From Dehalococcoidia bacterium (GTDB lineage Bacteria; Chloroflexota; Dehalococcoidia; JAENJB01): a stretch of DNA of 29,416 bases. Position numbers and translations under genes: made by a program. Each line of letters opens with the position of its first letter. Positions within the stretch are counted from its first letter, which is position 1. Under the pieces are notes generated by a model. That model worked only from the letters and a program-made list of their open reading frames with translations, ran no database searches and was not told the DNA's origin. Positions 15,585 to 23,469 of this stretch are shown piece by piece. Location of the stretch: NCBI GenBank assembly GCA_016844565.1, contig JAENJB010000020.1:1-29416 (forward strand), read 5' to 3'.

Positions 15585-15609
15585 AGGGATGAGAGTAATC
15601 GGGTATAAT
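15580..15609 (+). promoter_or_regulatory. Promoter with repeat-derived -35 for the site-2 protease gene
   Basis: ATGACA (15580-15585, end of the family A repeat), an 18-base spacer and a perfect TATAAT (15604-15609). The start of transcription would fall near 15616, only about 8 bases before the ATG at 15624, so the mRNA may be nearly leaderless; no Shine-Dalgarno sequence fits in that space. Confidence 0.55.
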
Positions 15610-15623
15610 CGGGGTATTCACCG

Positions 15624-16742
15624 ATGAATAACGCATTCAATATCGGCAAGGTCTTCGGCATATCCCTCAGGCTGCACTACTCCTGGTTTTTCATCTTCAT
15701 CCTGGTAACTACCTCCCTGGCATTCGGTGGCCTCTACCCGCCGGGCTTGCCTCTCTGGCAGGGAATGGTCGGCGGGGTAATCACCAGCCTCCTCTTCTTC
15801 GCCTCGGTAGTGGCGCACGAGATAACCCATAGCCTGGTGGCCCGCCGGTACGGCATACCGGTGCACAGCATCACCCTATTCATCTTCGGAGGCGTGGCCA
15901 AGATCACCAAGGAGGCGGACCGCCCCGGCGCCGAGGCTGTCATGGCCGCCGCTGGCCCTTTCAGCAGCTTCGTCATCGCGGGCATATTCGGAGCCCTGTG
16001 GCTGGCGGTGCACCAGAGCGGGATCGAAGTAGCCACATCCTCCATCTACTGGCTGGCCTACATCAACCTGAGCCTGGGCGCCTTCAACCTGATACCGGGC
16101 TTTCCACTGGACGGCGGCCGCGTCCTCAGGGCTATCCTGTGGAAGTCCGGGGGCGACTACAGAAAAGCGACCCGCATGGCCTCGCTCACCGGCCGTGGCG
16201 TTGGCTACCTCTTCATCCTGGGAGGCCTCGGCAGTGCCTTTCTCCTTCAAAGCTGGTTCCAAGGCATATGGCTAACCTTCATCGGCTGGTTCCTCGAGAA
16301 CGCCGCCTCGTCCAGCTACCGCCAGGTCGCGCTCCGCGACACCCTTCTCACGATCAAGGCAGCCAATGTCATGACCACGGACTGCATGGCGGTCCTATCG
16401 TCCATGCCCCTGATGCAGATAGTCAGGGAACACATACTCCCGGCAGGCCGGCGTTGCTTCCTGGTGACCACCGATAGCCGGCTGGAAGGCATCATCACCC
16501 TGAGCAACATCAGAGCCATACCCCGCACCCGGTGGGAGACCACCACGGCCCGCGACGCCATGACTCCGGCAGACAGGTTCAAGACCGTCAAGCCCGATGA
16601 CGACGCCTATAGCGTCCTCTCCCGGATGGAAGAGAACGACCTGGACTACATTCCCGTGGCCGACGGCGAGCAGGTTCTCGGTCTCATCTCCCGCGAAAGC
16701 CTCCTGCACCACATGCGCACCCGCGCCGAGCTCGGCATATAG
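15624..16742 (+). CDS. Site-2 protease family (M50) zinc metalloprotease with CBS domains
   Basis: An intramembrane metalloprotease of 372 residues. The zinc-binding HEITH motif is at 65-69 inside a membrane segment. The third ligand lies in NLIPGFPLDGGR (155-166, Asp163). Five to six hydrophobic segments span about 15-240. The C-terminal part, about 245-370, holds two CBS repeats (AANVMTTDCMAVL..., then ARDAMTPADRFKTVKPDDDAYSVL...), which in related proteases bind nucleotides and may gate activity. This layout is the SpoIVFB-like M50B group. Substrate unknown; cleavage of a membrane anti-sigma factor or similar regulator is typical of the family. The next gene follows within 4-16 bases. Confidence 0.92.
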   Translation: MNNAFNIGKVFGISLRLHYSWFFIFILVTTSLAFGGLYPPGLPLWQGMVGGVITSLLFFASVVAHEITHSLVARRYGIPVHSITLFIFGGVAKITKEADRPGAEAVMAAAGPFSSFVIAGIFGALWLAVHQSGIEVATSSIYWLAYINLSLGAFNLIPGFPLDGGRVLRAILWKSGGDYRKATRMASLTGRGVGYLFILGGLGSAFLLQSWFQGIWLTFIGWFLENAASSSYRQVALRDTLLTIKAANVMTTDCMAVLSSMPLMQIVREHILPAGRRCFLVTTDSRLEGIITLSNIRAIPRTRWETTTARDAMTPADRFKTVKPDDDAYSVLSRMEENDLDYIPVADGEQVLGLISRESLLHHMRTRAELGI

Positions 16743-16758
16743 GGCCATGGAAGACATT

Positions 16759-17646
16759 ATGGCAATCGATGCAATGAACCGGCCCTTTTATTGCATCCGG
16801 AGGAAGGAAGACAAAGAGCTTTACGGTATCTACGAATTCAATATCATGGCTCGCAGCACCTTTGCCGGTGTGCTGAAGAGGTTGGAGCTCAAGCCCGGGG
16901 AGGAATGGAAACTTGTAACCATGATGGGGAAAGGCTCCCTGGAAGGGATGCTACAGGAGATGGATGAGGTGGGGATAGAGCGCACCCTGATAGACCCGAT
17001 GATAGGATGGTCGCGGCACGATCAGAAGCTCTGGGGCAATTACAGCATCGAAACACTAGCTGAGCTGGCTGAAAAGTCCAAAGGCAGGGTGGTAGCTGGC
17101 GCCGGTTACAACCCTTTCCGAATCATGGAGAGTCTCGAGGAGATAGAAAGGGCGGTCAAGGACCTGGGGTTCAAGTTCGTATGGGCGCACCCCATCAGCT
17201 TCGGACTGGCGCCGAACGACAAGAAAATGTACCCTCTCTATATCAAAGGGATTGAGCTGGGCATACCGATTTGCATACAGGTTGGTCAATCAGCAGAACC
17301 TCTCCCGAGCGAAGTGGGGCATCCGATGTATGCCGATGAGGTTGCCATGGATTTTCCAGACCTTACCCTCGTTCTCACCCACACCGGCTGGCCCTGGACC
17401 CAGGAATGGATATCCATGGTCTGGAAACACCCCAATGTATACGGGAATATCGGCGCCTACATGCCCTCAGACCTGGACCCGGCTCTGGTACGCTTTATGG
17501 ACGGACGGGGTCAGGACAAAGTCTTCTGGGCCACCAACGGATTGGGGACGACGCGCTGCAAGAAGGAGTTCATGGAGCTGCCGCTCAAGGACGAGACCAG
17601 GAGAAAGGTCCTGCGGGAGAACGCAAGAAGGGTCTTCAAACTCTAA
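16759..17646 (+). CDS. Amidohydrolase-2 (PF04909) fold protein with degenerate metal site
   Basis: The 295-residue product resembles the amidohydrolase-2 family (ACMSD and resorcylate decarboxylase relatives): GYNPFRIMESLEEIE, FVWAHP, HPMYADEVAMDFPDLTLVLTHTGWPW and a C-terminal FWATNGLG. The usual N-terminal DxHxH is replaced by DAMNRP (residues 4-9), and the usual catalytic Asp of the FGSDYP motif is replaced by Asn260. His208 (VLTHTG) remains. The protein may have lost metal-dependent catalysis or use another mechanism. Start 16759 is chosen because MAIDA aligns with the family N-terminus and GGAAG lies 5 bases upstream; ATG 16747 is an alternative. It is closely linked to the M50 gene. Confidence 0.75.
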   Translation: MAIDAMNRPFYCIRRKEDKELYGIYEFNIMARSTFAGVLKRLELKPGEEWKLVTMMGKGSLEGMLQEMDEVGIERTLIDPMIGWSRHDQKLWGNYSIETLAELAEKSKGRVVAGAGYNPFRIMESLEEIERAVKDLGFKFVWAHPISFGLAPNDKKMYPLYIKGIELGIPICIQVGQSAEPLPSEVGHPMYADEVAMDFPDLTLVLTHTGWPWTQEWISMVWKHPNVYGNIGAYMPSDLDPALVRFMDGRGQDKVFWATNGLGTTRCKKEFMELPLKDETRRKVLRENARRVFKL

Positions 17647-17722
17647 GCGGACGAAGCAATCCATCAGTGTTTCCCTCTCCCTTGAGGGCATTCCCCAATC
17701 CACATCCAGACGTCCACCCTGG

Positions 17723-17766
17723 ATTCCCGCCGGAGTCTACCCCGTACGGTAATACGGGGCGGGAAT
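17723..17766. repeat. Intergenic hairpin repeat, family D fragment
   Basis: ATTCCCGC (17723-17730) pairs with GCGGGAAT (17759-17766), enclosing a CCCCGTA/TACGGGG hairpin. It is preceded by family A- and C-like fragments (GAAGCAATCC at 17653, CCCTCTCCCTTGAGGG near 17673). Together these occupy the 174-base spacer before the membrane gene; no gene is seen there. Confidence 0.6.
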
Positions 17767-17820
17767 AACACTTTGGCTGACATGGACTCGTATTCTCAGG
17801 GCAGTTAAAAGGAGGCCGCC

Positions 17821-18483
17821 ATGCAGGAGCCAATAGCGCCCGCACAAGGCAAGAGCGTTCGTGCGTTCACCCTGTGGGGACTTACCGGATGCGGTGCTGG
17901 TGCGCTTGCCGGAAGCGTGATCGGGTGGCCGGTGGTGATGACCATTGCCCCATATCTGGAAGACCCGACCGAAGCGCTTCAGGTGGTCTTCGCGCTCGCT
18001 CTCCTGATAGCCGGCGCAGGAGCGGGCACGGCCCTGGGCCTGGCTCTGAGGAAGCGGAGAGTCCCTCTCATCGCCATCGCCGCCGCCCTCGGCTTTCCTT
18101 TTGCATTTCTCGTTTCCTTTATGCTCTCGGGTCTCGCCTTCTCCTGGATTTCCTTCGACGCCCTATCGGCCTTGCAACGCGTTGCCGTCATAGCCACGGT
18201 GACCGCCATCACGGGAGGTATCTTCGGCGCTTTCGCAGGCGCCATGCTTGGGTTGCTGTTGAGGGGATGGAGAGGCTCGGGTTGCCTGGCAGCGGGCGGT
18301 GCGGCGGGCGGCATCGTCGCCGATCTTGCGATGATGGCCGCGCTGGAGATGCTCTACCGAAGCCCGCAGGTGGCGGCTGTCATACTCATGGTGGGGCTGG
18401 TCTTCTCGGCTACGGCCGTGGGTGCCAGTCTGGGAGCGGCGCTGGGCTACCTGGAAAGAAGCAAGACTGAAGGCCCACCTTAG
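17821..18483 (+). CDS. Unrecognised polytopic membrane protein
   Basis: This 220-residue protein is rich in Ala, Gly and Leu with about six hydrophobic segments (roughly residues 16-40, 55-77, 82-108, 121-146, 152-175 and 182-210), separated by short basic loops such as LRKRRVP and LLRGWRGS. The repeated glycine-rich helices resemble glycine-zipper membrane proteins. I recognise no family. An AAAAGGAGGCC ribosome site supports the ATG at 17821. Its TAG stop (18481-18483) overlaps the TAA stop of the converging PIN-domain gene. Confidence 0.8.
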   Translation: MQEPIAPAQGKSVRAFTLWGLTGCGAGALAGSVIGWPVVMTIAPYLEDPTEALQVVFALALLIAGAGAGTALGLALRKRRVPLIAIAAALGFPFAFLVSFMLSGLAFSWISFDALSALQRVAVIATVTAITGGIFGAFAGAMLGLLLRGWRGSGCLAAGGAAGGIVADLAMMAALEMLYRSPQVAAVILMVGLVFSATAVGASLGAALGYLERSKTEGPP

Positions 18484-18908
18484 CGCCAGTCGTCAAGAGG
18501 GATAACCTGGCAGCCCAGGGCACGCCCCTGATACTTGGGATTGGCGGTGACCAGGGGACAGGAGTGCTTGATGGCCACGGCAGCGTAGCAGGCATCATAG
18601 ACCGTGATGTTGAGCTCCCGCGCCAGATTGACAGACCTCACCATCAGCTCGGGCCCACAAAGAGCATCCTGCAGGCCGAGGCTGAACAGGTCGCCCATCG
18701 CGAGCGCGACCTCCTGCACCGGGATGGATTTCTTGTGCACCAGGGCATTGCTTACCTCGTAGTAGAAAAGATCTGGCACGACAATCTGGACATCTCCGGA
18801 CAGGGACCTTGCTCTGATGTCCATTGCTTGTTTCAGGCCATCCTCACCCCTGGCGGCGAACCACTTCACCCCCACCGAGGCGTCCAGCACTAGTGTCTGT
18901 CGCGCCAC
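18480..18908 (-). CDS. vapC: PIN-domain ribonuclease toxin (VapC family)
   Basis: A 142-residue PIN-domain protein. Acidic active-site residues are visible: Asp9 (LVLDASVGVKW), Glu51 (YYEVSNAL) and Asp105 (YDACYAA). The usual fourth acidic residue in LvTaD is Asn123 here (LVTANPKYQ), which may weaken metal binding. VapC toxins are magnesium-dependent RNases that cut tRNA or rRNA. The start at 18908 overlaps the end of the antitoxin gene by 19 bases, the typical translationally coupled antitoxin-toxin order. Confidence 0.9.
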   Translation of the reverse strand: MARQTLVLDASVGVKWFAARGEDGLKQAMDIRARSLSGDVQIVVPDLFYYEVSNALVHKKSIPVQEVALAMGDLFSLGLQDALCGPELMVRSVNLARELNITVYDACYAAVAIKHSCPLVTANPKYQGRALGCQVIPLDDWR

Positions 18909-19150
18909 TTGAGCAGCTCAGCCGTAGCATCCCAGTTACCGAATTTCTCCCGAAAGCGGTCTATTCCCTCGGCAGCTTTCCTGCGGCGTTCCAGGGCCGC
19001 CGCTTCCTCTTTTTCCTCGAGATAGTGTTTCACCGCCAGGACAAGAAAAGCACTGCGGCTGGTATGGTTCTCACGAGCAGCCCGGTCTATGTCCTGAAGT
19101 ACCTGTTCAGGCAGAGAAACATTAACTTTCACTACCATACTTCCCTCCAT
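18890..19150 (-). CDS. vapB: Ribbon-helix-helix antitoxin (VapB/CopG type)
   Basis: An 86-residue protein with a ribbon-helix-helix N-terminus (VVKVNVSLPEQVLQDIDRAAR, then TSRSAFLVLAVKHYLEE), followed by a charged tail that would wrap the toxin. It is expected to bind its own promoter and neutralise the PIN toxin. The ATG at 19150 follows a GGAGGT site 6 bases upstream; an internal ATG at 19138 (MVVKVNV) is also possible. Confidence 0.88.
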   Translation of the reverse strand: MEGSMVVKVNVSLPEQVLQDIDRAARENHTSRSAFLVLAVKHYLEEKEEAAALERRRKAAEGIDRFREKFGNWDATAELLKWRDRH

Positions 19151-19165
19151 TTATTACCTCCACAT

Positions 19166-19194
19166 ATTCTATACCACCAGGCCACTTGGAGCAA
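19166..19194 (-). promoter_or_regulatory. Promoter of the toxin-antitoxin operon
   Basis: On the minus strand TTGCTC (19189-19194), a 17-base spacer and TAGAAT (19166-19171) lie about 16 bases upstream of the antitoxin start. The short distance leaves room for autorepression by the antitoxin near the transcription start. Confidence 0.55.
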
Positions 19195-19238
19195 GATGTG
19201 ACCGGACCAGATGAGGGTTGTCTTCGCCCGCCCCACAC

Positions 19239-19457
19239 CTACCAGGCCAGCGGTATCCTGCGCTCGCGGACGGGGAAGCAGTAGATAGCGTCCTGGGGGC
19301 ATTCCCGCTCGCACAGGAAGCACCCCTGGCAGTCGCGCAAGTACTTAATGTAGACCTTGTTGGTCTCTCTGTCCATGCGCAGGACATCCATGGGACAGTA
19401 GTCAACGCAGACTTCACAACCGTCGCATAGCTCCCAGTCTATTCTCCTTACGCCCAT
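19239..19457 (-). CDS. 2x[4Fe-4S] ferredoxin-type subunit
   Basis: A 72-residue iron-sulfur protein with two complete CxxCxxCxxxCP motifs: CDGCEVCVDYCP (Cys11, 14, 17, 21) and CQGCFLCERECP (Cys43, 46, 49, 53). It carries electrons, most likely to or from the upstream flavoprotein, whose 3' end it overlaps by 10 bases. This alpha/beta arrangement is like the AprAB and fumarate-reductase style pairs. There is no signal peptide, so it is cytoplasmic. Confidence 0.93.
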   Translation of the reverse strand: MGVRRIDWELCDGCEVCVDYCPMDVLRMDRETNKVYIKYLRDCQGCFLCERECPQDAIYCFPVRERRIPLAW

Positions 19458-21128
19458 GAGACCGCTCCTTTCTCAATATTGATGGCACCAATATTCTCGG
19501 CGGCCTGCCACAGGGGGTGCAGATGTTCCGACCGCTCCGGATGGAAGCGGTACCTCCCCATGGGCACGTCCTCGGTGCTTATCTTGAGATCCTCCCCCTC
19601 CTGTTTCATATTGATCCACTTGAGCCAGTTGACGTTGTCGGTGTAGGGGTAGTCCTCCCGCAAGGCTACGCGGGACTCCGTCCGGAAGAGGGCGCTCTTG
19701 AGCTGGAGCTCGGCTATCTTCGCCATGCTGCTCGCCTCGATGGCCATGCGCAAGTAGTGATGGTCGTAGGCCAGGAGCAGGGGCGCCTGGTTCTTCAGTA
19801 TGTCCTCCACCTCCGCAATAGCCTTCTTCATGCGCTCTCCATGCCTGATGAGCAGCACTGTGTAGGGGGCAACGACCTCCTGAACGGCCAGCACCACCTG
19901 GTCGGGCTCGATGCCGTCCTTCCTCTGCAAGGGCTGGTAAAGCCGCTCCCTGATCTCCGCCACCTGCGCGCGGTCAATCTGAGGCTCGCCCGCCTCCTGA
20001 GCGTAGCGGGCCGCCGCGACTCCGGCGGTCACCCCCGAGGTTGCCGCACAGCCCAGGCTCTTGGTCATGGCCTGGGCCGCCGCCGATTCGCCACAGGCGA
20101 ACAGGCCGGGCAGCGACGACTGGAACCGGCGGTCCACGGCGAGGCCTACCTGGGCGTGGGGGGCGGTGATCATCCACTCGATGGGCTTGACGAACCGGTC
20201 CCCGACCAGGAAGCCGGCCCTCTGGTGCATCAGGCTCGCCAGAGGCAGGGCCTTCTTTATACGGCCCACCTGCTCCGGATCGAGATGCGTCAGATCCATG
20301 TAAATAGGACCCTTCCCCTGCCGGACCTCCAACCCCATGGCCAGGCAGCGCATGCCGGCGATGGCGCGGTCCTTGCGGATGGGATCGTACTTCTCCATGA
20401 ACCTCTCGCCAAGGCCGTTGAGCAGGCGGCCCCCCTGGCCGACATACATGTTCATGCCCGGCCCGATGTCCCAGTGGGCAACGAAGGCATTGTTGAGCGA
20501 GAAGTCGCTCTCGGTGTCGCACACCGTCGCCCCGGCCCGCAGGGCCGCCACCGTGCCGTCGCCAGTGGTGTCGCGCTGGCCGGGCGGAAGGCTCTTGTAG
20601 CGGCACATGCCCGAGGCCAGAATAGTGACCCCTGCCTTGAAGATATGGAATTCGCCGTTCATAACACCGAAGCCGGCGGCGCCGACGACCCGCCCGCCGT
20701 GGGTGAGGAAGTCGGTCACCATCACCCGGTTGGCCTGCTCCACACCCTTCTCCAGGGAAGCTTTGCGCATGGCCTCCATGAGGTTGGGACCGTTGAACAT
20801 GAGGCCGAGGTCGCGGGTCCAGCCGGGCACCCGCTCCAGCTCACCACTGTCTTTCCGCACGAAGTCCACCCCGTAGGACATCATGTCCTTCATCACCAGA
20901 TGGGCCTGCTCCAGGTGGTCCTGGACGCGGTCCTGCATCCGCAGGTAGCCGCCGTCCCTGACCATGTCCTTGAACATGGCATCCAGGTCGTCGGTGGGCA
21001 GAGGGACGTTGAAGAAGCCGGCCGCGAAGGCGCTGCAGCCGCTCTTGCCGACGTTGCCCTTGCAGACCTGGAGCACCCGTTTGGCCCCCGCCGATCACCA
21101 CGACATCGATCTCGTGTTCTTGGTTCAT
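19448..21128 (-). pseudogene. FAD-dependent oxidoreductase, fumarate reductase/AprA-like; N-terminal deletion and frameshift
   Basis: The long frame (from 21076) reads VCKGNVGKSGCSAFAAG, then DTTGDGTVAALRAGA, GLGERFMEKYD, MDLTHLDPEQ and LPGLFACGESA, typical of the succinate dehydrogenase/fumarate reductase/AprA flavoprotein family. The true start is ATG 21128 in another frame (MNQEHEIDVVVIGGG), the beginning of the Rossmann GxGxxG motif. Between IGGG and KRVLQVCKG about 15 expected residues are missing and the frame changes near 21090, so the FAD dinucleotide motif is incomplete as written. The gene is downstream of the ABC importer and overlaps the ferredoxin gene. Substrate unknown. The truncation may be an assembly fault. 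Confidence 0.85.
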
Positions 21129-21142
21129 CCTCTTACCCCCTG

Positions 21143-21172
21143 CCCCCTCTCTCCTTCGAAGGAGAGAGGGGG
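21143..21172. repeat. Perfect palindrome, family C type
   Basis: CCCCCTCTCTCCTT followed by CG and AAGGAGAGAGGGGG is a 30-base perfect palindrome in the 87-base spacer between the second ATPase gene and the flavoprotein gene. In RNA it would form a strong hairpin just upstream of the flavoprotein start. Confidence 0.75.
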
Positions 21173-21215
21173 TTCATATTCCATAGAAGGGCTGCGCCCC
21201 TCTATTACAGCCCCC

Positions 21216-22267
21216 TCATCCTGGCCTTTCCTCCCCGACAACGTTACGAGCCTGGTGGAGATGGCAGGATACCCAGTGACCGGGGAATTTCTCGATAAGC
21301 GGCGGCTCTATGTGCGGGCAGATTTCAAAGACTTTGGGACAACGGGTGTGGAAGCGACACCCGGAGGGCGGATTCATCGGCGAGGGGACGTCCCCCTGGA
21401 GCACGATGCGCTCCCTTTTGAGATGAGGGTTGGGGATGGGAAGCGCGGATAGCAGGGCCTCGGTGTAGGGATGGAGGGGGTGCGCGAAGATTTCCTGCGT
21501 GGGCGACAGTTCGGCAATCTTCCCCAGGTACATCACCAGCACCCGGTGCGAGATGTGGCGTATCACCCCCAGGTCGTGCGCAATGAACAGATAGCTGAGC
21601 TTGAATTCGTCCCTCAGTTCTTGGAGCAGGTTCAGTATCTGGGCCTGCACCGAGACATCCAGGGCACTGACCGGCTCGTCGGCGACGATGAGCCTGGGAT
21701 TCACCGCCAGGGCGCGGGCGATGCCGACCCGTTGCTTCTGGCCGCCACTGAACTCGTGAGGGTAGCGCTGAGCATACTCCGGCTCCAGGCCCACACGCTT
21801 CAGGAGCTCCTCCACCCGGCGCCAGCGCTCCTTTTCATCGCCCAGGCCGTGGACGAGCAAGGCTTCGTCTATGGAATCGCCGATGCGCATCCGGGGGTCG
21901 AGAGACGACTGGGGGTCCTGGAAGACCATCTGCGCCTTGCGGCGGAAATTCTTCAGCGCAGCTCCGTTCAGCTTCGTTATCTCCTGCCCCTCGAAAAAGA
22001 TCTCTCCCGTGGTCGGCTCCTCCAACCGGAGTATGGTGCGACCGAGGGTAGACTTGCCACAGCCCGATTCCCCCACAAACCCCAGACGAGGGTAGACTTG
22101 CCACAGCCCGATTCCCCCACCAACCCCAGAGTCTCCCCCTGCTGCATATGGAAGGAGACGCCGTCCACCGCCTTGACGGTGCCTATGTGACGCGCCAACA
22201 GGCCCGCGGTCATGGGATAGTATTTCCGCAGGTCGCGCACTTCGAGGAGCTTAGCGTTAGTGGTCAA
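21216..22267 (-). pseudogene. Peptide-type ABC transporter ATPase (OppF/DppF-like), frameshifted by a 44-bp tandem duplication
   Basis: The start at 22267 reads MTTNAKLLEVRDLRKYYP and GLVGESGCGKSTL (Walker A), after which a second imperfect copy of the Walker A coding DNA shifts the frame. The rest continues in the other frame from GESGCGKSTLGRTI to FSGGQKQRVGIARAL (signature), LIVADEPVSALDV (Walker B) and the C-terminal oligopeptide-transporter region PPSGCRFHTRCP. Removing 44 bases restores a single frame of 336 codons, the usual OppF length. It is the last transporter gene of the unit and powers import together with the OppD-like ATPase. Confidence 0.88.
22043..22130. repeat. 44-bp imperfect tandem duplication across the Walker A codons
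   Basis: CGAGGGTAGACTTGCCACAG begins at 22043 and again at 22087. The two copies are identical over about 44 bases except for one A/C difference near the end, which changes Leu to Phe in the encoded G(L/F)VGESG. 44 is not a multiple of three, so the gene is frameshifted. Confidence 0.9.
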
Positions 22268-22351
22268 ACAGTCCCCCTCACTCAGTGGGAAAGAATACGT
22301 CCTTCACTGAGATTACCAACGTCCAATTGTTATTCTGAGTCCCTCGGTGCT

Positions 22352-22425
22352 GTCATTCTGAGCGCAACGAAGAATCCGCCCCAAGTCCACGGATTCTTCG
22401 TTCTGCTTCGCGAACTCAGAATGAC
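22352..22425. repeat. Intergenic hairpin repeat, family B
   Basis: GTCATTCTGAG ... CTCAGAATGAC outer arms with GAAGAATCCG opposed by CGGATTCTTCG. It occupies the 176-base spacer (22268-22443) between the OppD-like and OppF-like genes; no gene is seen there. Confidence 0.8.
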
Positions 22426-22443
22426 AAAGATTGGCGACCAATC

Positions 22444-23463
22444 TTAGACGACCCCCTTCATCAACGGCACGGGGTGACCCTCAAACACTGGAAACTCCCG
22501 GTGAAGATAGCAGGCCACCCGGCGGCCGGGAGCGGTGACGTACTCCGGCGGCCTTTTCTCCAGGCACATGGGCATGACATAGGGACAGCGCGGATTGAAG
22601 TTGCAGTCGTCCGGCGGGTCGACCAGGCCGGGGATAGTGCCGGGAATGCACTCCAGCTTCTGGTTTGCGCCGGAGGGGTCAGGCAGGCAGCGGAGCAGCG
22701 CCTGAGTATAGGGGTGCTGGGGCTTATCGAAGATATCCAGGAGCGAGCCGACCTCGGCGACCCGGCCCCCGTACATCACCACAATCCTGTCGGCCATCTC
22801 CGCCACCACCCCCATGTCATGGGTGATGAAGATAATGGACATCCTCTGCTGCTTCAGATTGCGGAAGATATCGAGCACCTGGGCCTTGGTGGTAACGTCC
22901 AGGGCAGTGGTCGGCTCATCGGCGATGAGAATCTCGGGATTGCAGGCCAGCGCCTGGGCCACCATAACCCTCTGCTTCATCCCCCCCGAGAACTGGTGAG
23001 GGTAATCGTCAATCCGCTTCTCCGCCGCAGGGATGCCTATCTGCTTCATCAGCTCGAGGGCCCTCTCCCTCGCCTGCCTCTGCGTCATGCCCAGGTGGAG
23101 CCTCATCGGCTCAGCTATCTGGTCACCCACCTTGAGGACCGGATTCAGGGAGGACTGGGGATCCTGGAAGACCATCGCTATCCTGGAACCGAGCAGACGG
23201 CGCATCCGGGCAGGGGGATATGTCAGAAGGTCCTCTCCGTGGTATAGGACCTCGCCGCCCACGATGCGACCCCGCAGTCCCTCGATGAGGCGCGTGATCG
23301 CCAGCGCAGTGGCCGATTTGCCGCACCCCGATTCTCCCACGAGACAGAGGGTCTCGCCCCGGCGGAGGTCGAACGTCACCACATCCACCGCCCTCACCAC
23401 CGCCAACGGCGTGAAGTAGTAGGCCCGCAGGTCCCTCACCTCGAGGATGACTTCATCCGCCAT
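22444..23463 (-). CDS. Peptide-type ABC transporter ATPase (OppD/DppD-like)
   Basis: An intact 339-residue ATPase. Walker A is GESGCGKSA (43-51), the Q-loop region MVFQDPQSSLNP, the signature FSGGMKQRVMVAQAL, Walker B ILIADEPTTALDV and the switch His in FITHDMG. The C-terminal oligopeptide-transporter domain includes LVDPPDDCNFNPRCPYVMPMC with spaced cysteines, as in OppD/DppD. It supplies energy for import with its partner ATPase. The start codon lies 6 bases after the upstream permease gene stop, so the two are co-translated. Peptide, nickel or other cargo cannot be told from the ATPase. Confidence 0.95.
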   Translation of the reverse strand: MADEVILEVRDLRAYYFTPLAVVRAVDVVTFDLRRGETLCLVGESGCGKSATALAITRLIEGLRGRIVGGEVLYHGEDLLTYPPARMRRLLGSRIAMVFQDPQSSLNPVLKVGDQIAEPMRLHLGMTQRQARERALELMKQIGIPAAEKRIDDYPHQFSGGMKQRVMVAQALACNPEILIADEPTTALDVTTKAQVLDIFRNLKQQRMSIIFITHDMGVVAEMADRIVVMYGGRVAEVGSLLDIFDKPQHPYTQALLRCLPDPSGANQKLECIPGTIPGLVDPPDDCNFNPRCPYVMPMCLEKRPPEYVTAPGRRVACYLHREFPVFEGHPVPLMKGVV

Positions 23464-23469
23464 ATCAGT

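Noticed and set aside
19517..21298. A 593-residue open frame on the plus strand
   Set aside because: It lies wholly opposite the flavoprotein gene, which has clear family motifs; the antisense frame is a GC-rich codon shadow.
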